64,000 bases of DNA, taken from the NCBI RefSeq assembly GCF_000518545.1, contig NZ_KI912453.1:26364-90363 (forward strand), read 5' to 3'. The stretch's first letter is position 1. Each line of letters opens with the position of its first letter. The notes below the pieces were generated by a model. The model saw only the letters and a program-made list of their open reading frames with translations, had not been told where the DNA came from and searched no databases. The translations under genes and the position numbers were made by a program. Below, piece after piece: positions 34,729-43,706 of the stretch. The stretch comes from Hallella seregens ATCC 51272. Its GTDB lineage: Bacteria; Bacteroidota; Bacteroidia; Bacteroidales; Bacteroidaceae.

Positions 34729-34899
34729 TCACAAAGGTAAGTAAACTGCCCGGGAAACGAATGTGTGGGCACACAAATTTACACCTTTTTAACGCGCATT
34801 CTTGCGGTGGCGGCCCCTGCTGCGCGGGCATCCGGAGGATGAAAGGCCGGAAAACGCAGATTTAACACTCCGCAATGGTCTTTATCCCGCAAAATGTAG

Positions 34900-34907
34900 T
34901 ACCTTTG
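34900..34907 (+). promoter_or_regulatory. -7 box of the dehydratase gene
   Basis: TACCTTTG, 74 bases upstream of ATG 34982; no TTTG at the standard distance. Confidence 0.5.
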
Positions 34908-34981
34908 TCCCGCTTTGCACACACGGTTGCGCAGTGCATCCAGTCAGTAAAAAAGATTGTAAGACCATCGACTGAAAACAC

Positions 34982-36916
34982 ATGAGAATATTTCATAAAA
35001 TAGCCAATTGGTACTTCACCAAGAACGCATTGCCCTACTGGACGGTGCTCGCCATCGACTGCCTCATCTGTTACCTCTCCGGAATCCTCGTGTTCTGGCT
35101 CTACTACCGCGGGGCCGTCACGCTGGGCAACATCGTTCTTCTGTCCAAGACCATCCTGATCTACATGTGCTTCAACCTCATCGGGTTCCGCGTGTTCCAC
35201 ACCTACAGCGGCGTCGTGCGCTACTCCTCGTTCGTCGACCTGCAGCGCGTGGCCTATGCCATGGCCCTGAGCTGCGCCATCGCCGAGGTAGCCCACTACG
35301 GGGTGTACTACCTTGACCTGCACTTCGTGAGACTGGAAGGGCGGCAGATTTTTCTGATGTACTTCATCGCTACCATCCTCATGTGGGCCGTTCGCATCAT
35401 TGTAAAGACGCTCTACGACGTGGCCTTCAGCTCGGATCGAGGCGTTCGCACCATGGTCTACGGCGCGCGCGAGGGCGGCGTGGCCATGGCCAAGATGATG
35501 CGAAACATGAAGCCCTCGCCCTACCAGCTCAAGGGATTCATCACCCACGAACCCACGCTCAGGGGGCGCATCATCCTGGGAGTCAAGGTCTACGAGGCCG
35601 ACGACGGGCTGCCCTCGCTGCTCAAAGCCATGAACATCCAAGCCGTGCTCGTGTCGCCGTTGCAGACGGCAAAGTTCCGCGAAGACCAGTCGCTGCAAGA
35701 TGCTCTCATTGATGCAGGCATCCACATTTACATGATGCCCGAGTCGCAAGTGTGGCGTCCCGGCGACAAGATGGAGGCGGAACAGCTCAAGGAAATCAAC
35801 ATCGAAGACCTGCTGCCACGCGACCAAATCCAAGTGGACATGGACGCCATCGGCGCCATGCTCCGCGACACCCGCGTGATGATTACCGGTGCCGCGGGCA
35901 GCATCGGCTCGGAAATGGTGCGCCAGGTGGCCGTCTACAAGCCCGCACGGCTCATCCTCATCGACCAGGCCGAGACGCCGCAGCACGACATCCGCCTGAT
36001 GATGGCCCACGAGCATCCCGACATTCCCTGCGAGACCATCGTGGCCAGCATCACCCAGCAGGAGCGCATGGAAGAGATATTCGCCCGCTTCCGTCCTGAC
36101 TTCCTCTTCCACGCGGCCGCCTACAAGCACGTGCCCATGATGGAAGACAACCCCGGAGAGGCTATATATAATAATGTGTACGGCACGAAAGTCATTGCCG
36201 ATCTCAGCGTGAAATACGGCGTGAGGAAGTTCGTCATGATTTCCACCGACAAGGCTGTGAACCCTACCAACGTGATGGGCTGCTCCAAACGTATCTGCGA
36301 AATCTACTGCCAGAGTCTCAGCCGGGCCATTGCCGGCGGCACCGTCAACGACGGCGAGGGGCGCCAAGCCGCCACGCAGTTTGTCACCACACGCTTTGGC
36401 AACGTGCTGGGATCGAACGGTTCGGTCATCCCCCTCTTCGAGAAACAGATCAAAGCCGGCGGTCCCGTCACCGTCACCGACCCCAACATCATCCGCTTCT
36501 TCATGCTCATCCCCGAGGCCTGCAAGCTGGTGCTCGAGGCCGGCACTCACGGACAGGGCGGCCAAATCTTCGTGTTCGACATGGGACAGCCGGTAAAGAT
36601 AGCCGACCTGGCCCGCCGCATGATACGCCTGAGCGGCGTGACGGGCGTGAAAATAGAATACACCGGGCTGCGCGCCGGCGAGAAACTCTACGAGGAAATG
36701 CTCGCCAACACGGAGGAGACGTTGCCCAGCTTCCACCCCAAAATACGCATCTCGAAAGTGCGCGAGTACGACTTGGCCGACGTGCAGCGGCAGATGGAGC
36801 GGCTCTTTGCCGTGGCCCACAACTTCGACGACATGGAGATTGTGCACACCATGAAACAGATAGTGCCCGAGTATCACCCCAACAACACGGTCTATTCCGT
36901 GCTCGACAAATCCTGA
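34982..36916 (+). CDS. Membrane nucleoside-diphosphate-sugar 4,6-dehydratase (WbpM/CapD/PglF type)
   Basis: A 644-residue inner-membrane enzyme acting on UDP-GlcNAc-type sugars at the start of surface glycan synthesis. Four hydrophobic helices occupy about residues 18-140; a CoA-binding-like region follows (TMVYGAREGGVAMAKMMRNM), then the Rossmann dehydratase domain with TGAAGSIGSE (near residue 302) and ISTDKAVNPTNVMGCSKRICE in place of the usual YxxxK signature. This split layout and length match WbpM/PglF. The next gene begins 11 bases later and may belong to the same surface-glycan unit. Confidence 0.92.
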   Translation: MRIFHKIANWYFTKNALPYWTVLAIDCLICYLSGILVFWLYYRGAVTLGNIVLLSKTILIYMCFNLIGFRVFHTYSGVVRYSSFVDLQRVAYAMALSCAIAEVAHYGVYYLDLHFVRLEGRQIFLMYFIATILMWAVRIIVKTLYDVAFSSDRGVRTMVYGAREGGVAMAKMMRNMKPSPYQLKGFITHEPTLRGRIILGVKVYEADDGLPSLLKAMNIQAVLVSPLQTAKFREDQSLQDALIDAGIHIYMMPESQVWRPGDKMEAEQLKEINIEDLLPRDQIQVDMDAIGAMLRDTRVMITGAAGSIGSEMVRQVAVYKPARLILIDQAETPQHDIRLMMAHEHPDIPCETIVASITQQERMEEIFARFRPDFLFHAAAYKHVPMMEDNPGEAIYNNVYGTKVIADLSVKYGVRKFVMISTDKAVNPTNVMGCSKRICEIYCQSLSRAIAGGTVNDGEGRQAATQFVTTRFGNVLGSNGSVIPLFEKQIKAGGPVTVTDPNIIRFFMLIPEACKLVLEAGTHGQGGQIFVFDMGQPVKIADLARRMIRLSGVTGVKIEYTGLRAGEKLYEEMLANTEETLPSFHPKIRISKVREYDLADVQRQMERLFAVAHNFDDMEIVHTMKQIVPEYHPNNTVYSVLDKS

Positions 36917-36927
36917 ACACCCGCCCC

Positions 36928-38079
36928 GTGGAAGAGAAATACAAGCACTACCTGGCTTTCCTGCGGTTTGCCATCGACGAGGAGGCCCCCGTGCCGCCCT
37001 GCCTCGGGCAGATAGACTGGAACGATATGCTGAAGTTTTCACGCAAGCAGGGCATCGTGGGCGTGATGTATCACGGCTTGCGCCGCCTGCCCGCCGACCA
37101 GCCCGGCGGGCCCGACAAGTATGTGGCTGCCGCCTGGTTTGCAGCCGACGGGAAGAATGCCGCCAAGGCCCGACGGGCCGACCGCGACACGGCACTGCTC
37201 GTCAGCCGGCTCCACCACGAGGGCCACATCGAGGCATGCGTGCTCAAAGGGCAGGGCAACGCCCTGATGTATCCCGACCCACACATGCGGTCGCCGGGCG
37301 ACGTGGACCTCTGGACCGACCAGGACACCCTCTCGCTGCTCTGCTTCGTCAAGACCAACGCCCCCCGCGCCGAGATAGGCTACCACCACGTGGACTTCTC
37401 GGGATTCACCCGAACGCCGGCCGAAATCCACTTCTTCCCCTCGTTCATGGGCAACCTGCTCCACGAATACCGGCTGCGATGCTACTTCAACCGCGTACGG
37501 GCCGAGCAGTTTGCCCGGCGCGTGAGGCTGCCCGGCGCGGCGGGAAGCGTCCCCGTGCCCACCGACGACTTCAACCGCATCTTCCAACTGTCGCACATCA
37601 TGCACCACTTCTTCTTCGAGGGTATAGGTCTGCGGCAGCTCATAGACTATTATTACCTGCTGCGCCGCGGCTTCACGTCTGAGGAGCAGCGGGCCGACGC
37701 GCAGCTGCTGCGCCATACAGGCATGCTCAAGTTCAGCCGCGGCGTGATGTGGCTGCTGCACGAGGTGCTGGGGCTACCCGGCCGCTACATGCTCGTGGAG
37801 CCCAACGAGCGCGTGGGGCGGCTGTTGCTGCGCGAGGTGCTGCTGGCCGGAAACTTCGGCCATCACGACAAACGGTACAACTTCAAGGGCAAGTCGGTCT
37901 ACACGCAGTACTTCATCGAGACCTGGCGCAACCTGCACTTCGCCCTCGAATTTCCCAGCGAAACCATCTGGGGGCGCCCCGTTTCGCGCTGGTGGCACAT
38001 GGCCTACAAGGCTTATCTGAGGCGGCGCGTGGCCCGAAAAATCGCCAACGCCCGCACTCATCCCCACCGCCCGTCATGA
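36928..38079 (+). CDS. Nucleotidyltransferase-family protein (PF14907-like)
   Basis: A 383-residue cytoplasmic protein starting at GTG 36928. The segment VLKGQGNALMYPDPHMRSPGDVDLWTD is the putative nucleotidyltransferase core: a Lys-Gly pair and then a GD(V)D metal-binding motif. Conserved aromatic helices follow (IFQLSHIMHHFFFEGIGLRQLIDYYYLL). Members are common in Bacteroidetes surface-polysaccharide loci, but the reaction is not known. It overlaps the following gene (ATGA). Confidence 0.8.
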   Translation: MEEKYKHYLAFLRFAIDEEAPVPPCLGQIDWNDMLKFSRKQGIVGVMYHGLRRLPADQPGGPDKYVAAAWFAADGKNAAKARRADRDTALLVSRLHHEGHIEACVLKGQGNALMYPDPHMRSPGDVDLWTDQDTLSLLCFVKTNAPRAEIGYHHVDFSGFTRTPAEIHFFPSFMGNLLHEYRLRCYFNRVRAEQFARRVRLPGAAGSVPVPTDDFNRIFQLSHIMHHFFFEGIGLRQLIDYYYLLRRGFTSEEQRADAQLLRHTGMLKFSRGVMWLLHEVLGLPGRYMLVEPNERVGRLLLREVLLAGNFGHHDKRYNFKGKSVYTQYFIETWRNLHFALEFPSETIWGRPVSRWWHMAYKAYLRRRVARKIANARTHPHRPS

Positions 38080-38774
38080 CCTCGCCCGATTCCCGCCACC
38101 GCCACACGCCCTCGCGCCTGCGCGACCGGCTCTTCTTCAGCCACCGCGAGGAGCTGTGGAACGCCTGGAGCCACGCCGGAGGCATCGTCATGGGCGTGGC
38201 CGCGGGGGCGGTGTTCCTCCTGTGGTGCTTCCGTGTGCGCAACGGCTGGGCCACGGCCGGCGTGGCGCTCTACCTCTTTGGCATGCTCGGCTCCTACGCG
38301 GCAAGCACCCTTTACCACGCCCTCAGCGCGCGCAGCGTATGGAAGGAGCGGCTGCGACGCTGGGACCATGCCGCCATCTACTGGCACATCGCCGGCTCGT
38401 ACTCACCCATCACGCTCATCGCCCTGCGCCAGCAAGGCTGGTGGGGGTGGTCGCTCTTTGGCTTCGTGTGGCTGTGTGCAACCGTGGGAACGGTGCTCTC
38501 GTTCCGTCGGCTCAAGGGCCACAGCAACGTGGAGACGCTCTGCTACGTGGGCATGGGGCTCAGCGTGCTGGTGGCTTTCAAGCCGCTCATGGCCGCCGTG
38601 AGCGCGGGAACGGTGGCGTGGATCGTGGCCGAGGGCGTGGCCTACATCGCCGGGGCCCTGTTCTACACGCTCCACCGCCGCCGCTACATGCACACGGTGT
38701 TCCACTTCTTCGTGCTCCTCGGCTCCGTCTGCCACCTCGTTGCCGTGTGGGATATCCTCATGCAATACCTCTGA
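38076..38774 (+). CDS. Hemolysin III / PAQR-family membrane protein (TrhA-like)
   Basis: A 232-residue inner-membrane protein with seven predicted helices. Family marks are HAGGIVMGVAAG (motif with His33 area), STLYHALS, RRWDHAAIYWHIAGSYSPITL and the late HTVFHFFVLLGSVCHLVAV, in which the conserved His residues form a metal site. Bacterial members influence membrane lipid and energy balance; a cytolytic role is not implied by the name. The start overlaps the previous stop codon. Confidence 0.9.
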   Translation: MTSPDSRHRHTPSRLRDRLFFSHREELWNAWSHAGGIVMGVAAGAVFLLWCFRVRNGWATAGVALYLFGMLGSYAASTLYHALSARSVWKERLRRWDHAAIYWHIAGSYSPITLIALRQQGWWGWSLFGFVWLCATVGTVLSFRRLKGHSNVETLCYVGMGLSVLVAFKPLMAAVSAGTVAWIVAEGVAYIAGALFYTLHRRRYMHTVFHFFVLLGSVCHLVAVWDILMQYL

Positions 38775-38979
38775 TCCCTCCTCCTCCCCTCCCCCGAAAA
38801 CAAACCTCGGATGGTCGGCCGAAAATAAATTCGGCCGAAAACATGGCACTTTCAAAAAATAATGGTATCTTTGCCGCCGATAGCGGATTATCCGGCAAGG
38901 CCCGCAACCCTGCGCCCCGCCCCCCGGCATCCGCCGCCGTCACCTGGCATCGACAGACGGGCATGGCCCGAAAACGCTG
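38775..38979. other. Gap before ssrA with inverted repeat and -7 box
   Basis: Two TCGGCCGA copies (near 38815 and 38831) could form a short hairpin after the hemolysin-III gene. TATCTTTG at 38866-38873 is a -7 box pointing to ssrA; the mature tmRNA begins about 105 bases later, so a leader would be removed. No gene. Confidence 0.5.
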
Positions 38980-39375
38980 GGGGCTGACTGGATTTGACAG
39001 CAGGATGAGACGGTATGTAAGCACGCGGAGGCTCGTTGGCTACCTCCTTAAACTGAGTGAACAACAATTTAATTGGCGAAAACAATTACGCTCTCGCTGC
39101 CTGATCGAAGCATAGTAGATCACTGGCTTTATCGCGTCACCAGGTGATGCGACGAGACATCGCTCCAAGGATGTGGTTCCGAATCCAAGGATTCAGCGGT
39201 GCAGGAAAATCGGAAATAGCGCGGGCAAGCCTCGTTGCCCGTGTGAAATTCAGAGGATAAGGTGCCGGTTGGTGGTCCAGGTCTTGCCGTCACACGAAAA
39301 CAAAAGGCTGGAATAAGCGTGTAGAAAGCGTATGGTTTCCCTGTTTGGACGTGGGTTCGAATCCCACCAGCTCCA
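38980..39375 (+). ncRNA. ssrA: Transfer-messenger RNA
   Basis: About 396 bases. The 5' end GGGGCTG (38980-38986) pairs with CAGCTCC (39368-39374) as the acceptor stem, and the 5' segment GACTGGATTTGACAG is the usual tmRNA start. The T-arm GTGGGTTCGAATCCCAC is at about 39350-39366. The tag frame 39075-39104 reads GGC GAA AAC AAT TAC GCT CTC GCT GCC TGA, giving GENNYALAA then stop, as known for Bacteroidales. The RNA rescues stalled ribosomes and marks the peptide for proteolysis. CCA is not fully encoded. Confidence 0.97.
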
Positions 39376-39422
39376 CACTCGAGGGCTTTGGACAAGAGCC
39401 TGGGGAAGAAGATTGAGAAACG

Positions 39423-39456
39423 TCATTGCCGCAACTCCTCGGAGTTGCGGCAATGA
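39423..39456. terminator. ssrA terminator, 16-bp stem
   Basis: TCATTGCCGCAACTCC (39423-39438) pairs perfectly with GGAGTTGCGGCAATGA (39441-39456), followed by TTTGTTCT. It lies 47 bases past the mature tmRNA end. Confidence 0.85.
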
Positions 39457-39477
39457 TTTGTTCTGGGCCAACCCTAC

Positions 39478-39521
39478 ACGGGCTCACTTGCAGGGAGCGG
39501 CCATTCCTGACGGGAGCCCGT
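39478..39521 (-). terminator. Possible terminator of the secreted HExxH protein gene
   Basis: ACGGGCTC (39478-39485) and GAGCCCGT (39514-39521) are inverted copies 17 bases beyond the stop codon of the minus-strand gene. The loop is long and no T run follows on that strand, so support is modest. Confidence 0.4.
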
Positions 39522-39537
39522 TTCGGCGGCGTATGGA

Positions 39538-41778
39538 CTACCTGCGGCCGCGCGAAACGCACTTGCGGCCGTTCACAATATAGACTCCGGCCGGAAGCTG
39601 CTCCACGCTTTTCGCCGTGATGCGCTGGCCGCCCAGCGTGTAAATGTAGGGGGCAGGGGTGACGGGAACCGAGGCGGGCTTGCTGATGCCGGTGCTCACC
39701 TTCACTGATTTTTCCGTTCCCAGCGTCACATGGAAGACGAAAGTGGCCACCGCCTCCTTGTTGTGGTTATCGCGGTAACGGAGGGCCTGCCGGATGGTGT
39801 ACTTGTCGCCCAGGCGGCATGTGCCCGGTTTCTGACCGATGCTGAATGTCAGAGCATTGGCATTGAACTCGGAAAACACCCTGGCATTGCCGTCGTAGAA
39901 CCCACAACGAAACCCATGAATGTCATACCAATGGCCGTAGCCATTGGCCGTGGAGCCCGCATCGTTGAGCCTTCCGTTGGGATTGACCGCGTAGAACATG
40001 ATTTTGCCGGTGGCCGGCCCGCCCTTGGCCCATGCGGTCATTCGACCGCCTATGTCGGCGGGGAGCAGCTGGAAGGCGGTGCCCAACGCCGCGGCGGCCT
40101 GACCTGAAAGCGTGACGGTGCAGCCGGAATAGTCGCCCGACGAGGCCGACGTGGCGGGGAAGGTCAGGTCGTAAGTGATGGTTGTGTTGCTGATTTCCCG
40201 GCCGTCGAGGGTCGGGTTGACGTAGACATTGGCCGCATCGCCGAGAGTTGTGCCGTCGATGGAGAAGCGATAGGGCCACTGATCGTCGTCGGCGGGCTCG
40301 TCGTTCCACTGATGCTGGTAGTAAACAGTGGGTGCCGGAACGACGACAAACCAGAGTTTGGCCGTGTTGTCGGGTACGGTCATGGTTGCTTCTTCGGTCG
40401 ATTCCTTTTTGCCTGTGCATACGACGTTGTCCTGCTGGAAGTATTTCCGGGTGCCGTCTTTCAGCAAAGCCACGAAGCCGAGCCGGAATCCGCGGAACCG
40501 GGGGTTGACTTTATTGTTGTAATGGCGTTCTCCGGCCGGTAGCGTTGCATAGTCGTTGATGCCCTTCATGTACTGTCCGGGGTCGCTTTCGGCCAGCGGA
40601 CTTCCGGCGGGCAACGCTGTGAAACGCACCGTAACGGGCGTGCCGGCCTCGGGAACTTCCAGGGGAATCACATTGAATCCGGTGGATTGCGGACAGCTGC
40701 GCATGGCCACCTGATAGCTTCCGTCGCCCGCAAGGGCGCAGTTGTACTGGAAATCGCCTATATATTTGTCGCGGTAGGGGCTGCAAGCATCGAAGTCCCA
40801 GGTGACGCAGCGCAGGGCATAGTCGAAGTATAGCTTGTACAAATCGGCCGACTTGAGCTTTTTCAGGGCCATGAGCGACTGGTTGAAGTCCACCGCCCCG
40901 TTCATAGGCTGGTTCCAAACATCGGCTACTGTTCTGATGTCGTTGTAGTGCTGGCAGAGATAAAAGAGGAACCAATAGCTCTGGTAGCGGTGTATCTCAT
41001 GCGTGAAGGCCAGTGTGTGGGTGCTGCGGAAGGCGTTGATGCTCTCGTCGAACATGCTCGCCGGATAGCATTGGCAGGCCTGCCACTGTGCGGTTTGCTC
41101 CCATATCGTCGCGCCTTTTCCCACGGGCAGGTGGAAGCCTGTCCCTATCGTGGAGGAGGAAACGGGGTTGTTGCCGGAGGCGTCAGCGTAGCACATGTAG
41201 TGAAAAGCATGCCCAACCTCGTGCGCCACCGAGAAGCCCACAGGCTTGCAAGTGGCCGGATTGAGCCACAAAGCGTTCACTACAAAGTCGTATCCCGCGC
41301 CAAAGCATGTCCAATCCCTGGTATGACAGAGGCACACAATGGTCTTATACTTGTTCAAACTGGTGGTCGCAGGGTTCACAAAACCCAGCTTGTTGTAGTA
41401 GAGATTGTAGAATTGCTGGCACTTATTAAGCAGGTCTTCGAGGTCGACATAGAAGAAATCGTCTTTCCTCAAGTCGGACGGCTTGGTGTCTCCATAGCCT
41501 TTATCCCAGTAGATTATGATGTCGTCGTTCTCGATGGAACGCGACTTCGACCAAGTGTACTCGTTTCTTGGATCCTGTTCTGCATACAGTTTGTTGGCAC
41601 CTTGGTTGCGCCATTCCAAGGGAATGTAGATGGATTTCTGGGCCTTGCCGGGGTTTGCCGCGGCGGAGGCAGAGCTTGTTGGGGAGGCGGCACGGGTTGT
41701 TGGGGCGGCCCAAACGCCGGCAGACGTGCCAAACAACAGAATGGACAAAAGGGCAATTAGTAGATTTCGCTTCATCAT
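39538..41778 (-). CDS. Secreted putative zinc metallopeptidase (DUF6055-like) with C-terminal sorting-type tail
   Basis: A 746-residue protein with a signal peptide (LLIALLSILLFGTSAGVWA) and a Ser/Ala linker. The domain with DIIIYWDKGYGD, YKTIVCLCHTRDWTCFGAGYDF and VAHEVGHAFHY carries the zinc motif His186-Glu187-x-x-His190; Glu227 in IWEQTAQW is a plausible third ligand. Beta-sandwich regions follow. The end (YIYTLGGQRITAKSVEQLPAGVYIVNGRKCVSR) has the look of the C-terminal anchoring/secretion tail common in Prevotella. The zinc-protease role is inference. GC is lower than in neighbours. Its -7 box is at 41800-41807. ATG 41775 is an equal alternative start. Confidence 0.8.
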   Translation of the reverse strand: MMKRNLLIALLSILLFGTSAGVWAAPTTRAASPTSSASAAANPGKAQKSIYIPLEWRNQGANKLYAEQDPRNEYTWSKSRSIENDDIIIYWDKGYGDTKPSDLRKDDFFYVDLEDLLNKCQQFYNLYYNKLGFVNPATTSLNKYKTIVCLCHTRDWTCFGAGYDFVVNALWLNPATCKPVGFSVAHEVGHAFHYMCYADASGNNPVSSSTIGTGFHLPVGKGATIWEQTAQWQACQCYPASMFDESINAFRSTHTLAFTHEIHRYQSYWFLFYLCQHYNDIRTVADVWNQPMNGAVDFNQSLMALKKLKSADLYKLYFDYALRCVTWDFDACSPYRDKYIGDFQYNCALAGDGSYQVAMRSCPQSTGFNVIPLEVPEAGTPVTVRFTALPAGSPLAESDPGQYMKGINDYATLPAGERHYNNKVNPRFRGFRLGFVALLKDGTRKYFQQDNVVCTGKKESTEEATMTVPDNTAKLWFVVVPAPTVYYQHQWNDEPADDDQWPYRFSIDGTTLGDAANVYVNPTLDGREISNTTITYDLTFPATSASSGDYSGCTVTLSGQAAAALGTAFQLLPADIGGRMTAWAKGGPATGKIMFYAVNPNGRLNDAGSTANGYGHWYDIHGFRCGFYDGNARVFSEFNANALTFSIGQKPGTCRLGDKYTIRQALRYRDNHNKEAVATFVFHVTLGTEKSVKVSTGISKPASVPVTPAPYIYTLGGQRITAKSVEQLPAGVYIVNGRKCVSRGRR

Positions 41779-41799
41779 GGTTTATTTTAAGTGATGGGG

Positions 41800-41807
41800 C
41801 AAAGGTA
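41800..41807 (-). promoter_or_regulatory. -7 box of the HExxH protein gene
   Basis: Minus-strand TACCTTTG, 22 bases upstream of the start codon. No -33 seen. Confidence 0.5.
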
Positions 41808-41888
41808 ACGAATTATTCCGTATGGCAGCCCATTCCCGCAGGTTTTTTCCCGCCATGACGTAAAAATACACCCAAAAGCCCCCGCCGC

Positions 41889-42212
41889 TTACCCGCGAAT
41901 CATCGTAATCATCATCTTGAACCGGCGGCCGGCATGCACCGAATGGGGCGCGCCCGAGGGAATGACGAAGCACCGGCCGGCCGTCACCACATGCCTCACA
42001 CCGCTCACGGTGAGCTCCATCTCGCCGTCGAGCACCTGCAACAAGGCATCGAACGGCGCCGCGTGCTCGCTCAACCCCTGACCGGCATCGAACGAAAACA
42101 GGGTGACCGAACCGGCATCGTTGTGCACAAGTTCCTTGCTTACCACGCCGTCCTCGGCATAATCCACCAACTCACCGGCCTGAAATGTCTGGCCTTTCTC
42201 GAATTTTTTCAT
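41889..42212 (-). CDS. Small cupin-domain protein
   Basis: A 107-residue single-domain cupin (double-stranded beta-helix). The two cupin motifs are visible in SFDAGQGLSEHAAPFDALLQVLDGEMELTV (G-x5-HxH-like with E) and GRCFVIPSGAPHSVHAGRRFKM. Such proteins bind a metal and a small ligand, but the reaction cannot be named. ATG 42236 would add MFNQRDAI and is possible; 42212 gives the usual MKKFEKG start. Confidence 0.85.
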   Translation of the reverse strand: MKKFEKGQTFQAGELVDYAEDGVVSKELVHNDAGSVTLFSFDAGQGLSEHAAPFDALLQVLDGEMELTVSGVRHVVTAGRCFVIPSGAPHSVHAGRRFKMMITMIRG

Positions 42213-42314
42213 GATTGCATCTCTTTGATTAAACATATTTTGCTACCGTTCGCCCTGCAAACACCGTGCCCGGGGCCAATCACAGACGCATCGGGCACAA
42301 ATGTGACGGGCGTC

Positions 42315-42345
42315 TTGCCCATCTCGCAAATTCTTTTTACCTTTG
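42315..42345 (+). promoter_or_regulatory. Promoter of uraA
   Basis: TTG (42315-42317), a 20-base spacer and TACCTTTG (42338-42345). The ATG is 60 bases downstream. Confidence 0.75.
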
Positions 42346-42404
42346 CGCGGCAATGGCAAAGCCTTGACCTCTATTTACCCAACACATTCCATTTTCACCA
42401 TCCC

Positions 42405-43634
42405 ATGGACAACGCAACCCTCTCTCCGGCCAAGAAAACGATACTGGGCGTCCAGTTTCTGTTCATCGCTTTCGGCTCCACCGTGCTTGTACCGCTGCTC
42501 GTCGGCCTCGATCCGGCCACGTCGTTAATGACTGCCGGCATCGGCACTTTCATCTTCCACTTCGTCACCAAAGGGCGCGTACCCATCTTTTTGGGCAGCA
42601 GCTTCGCCTTCATCGCCCCCATCATTGCGGCCAGCAAGCAGTGGGGCATGCCCGGCACACTGGCCGGCATCATCGGCGTTTCGCTGGTCTATTTTGTCAT
42701 GTCGGCCCTCATCCGGTGGCAGGGCAAGCGTCTGCTCGACCGCCTCTTCCCGCCGGTGGTCATCGGTCCGGTCATCATTCTCATCGGCTTGTCGCTCTCC
42801 ACGGCGGCCGTCGACATGGCCAAGACCCACTGGCTGCTGGCTTTTGTGGCCCTCGCCACGGCCGTGCTGGTGCTCTCGCTGGCCCGCGGACTCCTCAAGT
42901 TGGTGCCCGTCATCTGCGGCATCATCGTGGGCTACGTGGCGGCTCTGGCCATGGGACTGGTCGACCTCACGGCCGTAGAGGCCGCCCCCTGGTTCGCCTT
43001 GCCGCCCTCGATTGTCCACTTCCACCTGCCCGAGTTCGCGTGGGAGCCGTTCCTCTACATGATTCCCGTGGCCATTGCCCCGGTGATTGAGCACATCGGC
43101 GACGTGTACGTGGTGAGCGCCGTGGCCCACAAGGACTTCGTGGCCAACCCCGGACTGCACCGCACCATGCTGGGCGACGGGCTCGCCTGCCTGGCAGCCA
43201 GCTTCCTCGGAGGGCCTCCTGTGACCACCTACTCCGAGGTAACGGGGGCCATGAGCATCACGAAGGTGACCAGTCCGCAGGTCATCCGCATCTCGGCGGC
43301 CACGGCCATTGTGTTCTCGGTCATCGGCAAACTGTCGGCGTTGCTCCAGAGCATTCCCTCCGCCGTGCTGGGCGGCATCATGCTGCTGCTCTTCGGAACC
43401 ATCGCCACCGTGGGCATCCAGAACCTCATTCACCACCATGTGAAGATGGGCGAGACGCGCAATATGATTATCGTCTCCGTAACCTTGACGCTGGGCATCG
43501 GCGGCGCCGTGCTCAGCTGGGGCAGCTTTGCCATCAGCGGCATCGGCCTGAGCGCGCTGGCCGGCGTGGTGCTCAACCTCTGTCTGCCCCACGACAAAAA
43601 GGCGGACAAGGAGAAATCCTCGCCCGCCCAATAG
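42405..43634 (+). CDS. uraA: Uracil/xanthine permease (UraA, NCS2 family)
   Basis: A 409-residue inner-membrane transporter importing uracil, probably with protons. The first helices (FLFIAFGSTVLVPLLVGLDPATSLMTAGIGTFIFHFVTKGRVPIFLGSSFAFIAPI) carry the NCS2 QH-motif region; the substrate-site segments PVAIAPVIEHIGDVYVVSAV and FLGGPPVTTYSEVTGAMSITKV agree with UraA. About 13-14 helices are visible. The open frame reaches far upstream, but the promoter places the start at ATG 42405. Confidence 0.93.
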   Translation: MDNATLSPAKKTILGVQFLFIAFGSTVLVPLLVGLDPATSLMTAGIGTFIFHFVTKGRVPIFLGSSFAFIAPIIAASKQWGMPGTLAGIIGVSLVYFVMSALIRWQGKRLLDRLFPPVVIGPVIILIGLSLSTAAVDMAKTHWLLAFVALATAVLVLSLARGLLKLVPVICGIIVGYVAALAMGLVDLTAVEAAPWFALPPSIVHFHLPEFAWEPFLYMIPVAIAPVIEHIGDVYVVSAVAHKDFVANPGLHRTMLGDGLACLAASFLGGPPVTTYSEVTGAMSITKVTSPQVIRISAATAIVFSVIGKLSALLQSIPSAVLGGIMLLLFGTIATVGIQNLIHHHVKMGETRNMIIVSVTLTLGIGGAVLSWGSFAISGIGLSALAGVVLNLCLPHDKKADKEKSSPAQ

Positions 43635-43706
43635 GCGCCGGCTATGGCTGCGGCCGCCACGGACGCGCCGGCCGCAACCCGTTTCTTCAACCCGCTGCGG
43701 GCCGAG

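Larger units (their letters stand above)
34208..34981. other. Intergenic region with repeat array, candidate sRNA and promoters
   Basis: About 770 bases without a credible protein gene. It contains the 22-base array (34275-34406), a -7 box for the GH36 gene (34511-34518), a candidate minus-strand sRNA (34597-34728) with its -7 box (34732-34739), and a -7 box for the dehydratase gene (34900-34907). Open frames here overlap the repeats and look like by-products of high GC. Confidence 0.6.

Noticed and set aside
34389..34772. 127-codon minus-strand frame over the intergenic region
   Set aside because: It spans the candidate sRNA, its terminator and the 22-base array, and shows no conserved domain.
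39340..39375. Separate tRNA gene
   Set aside because: The GTTCGAATC T-arm belongs to the tmRNA; no anticodon arm is present.
39129..39562. Short minus-strand frames with an AGGIRTHV-like or VELVGFEPTSKQG-like peptide
   Set aside because: They lie over the T-arm and 3' part of the tmRNA; such peptides are a well-known false product of the conserved RNA sequence.
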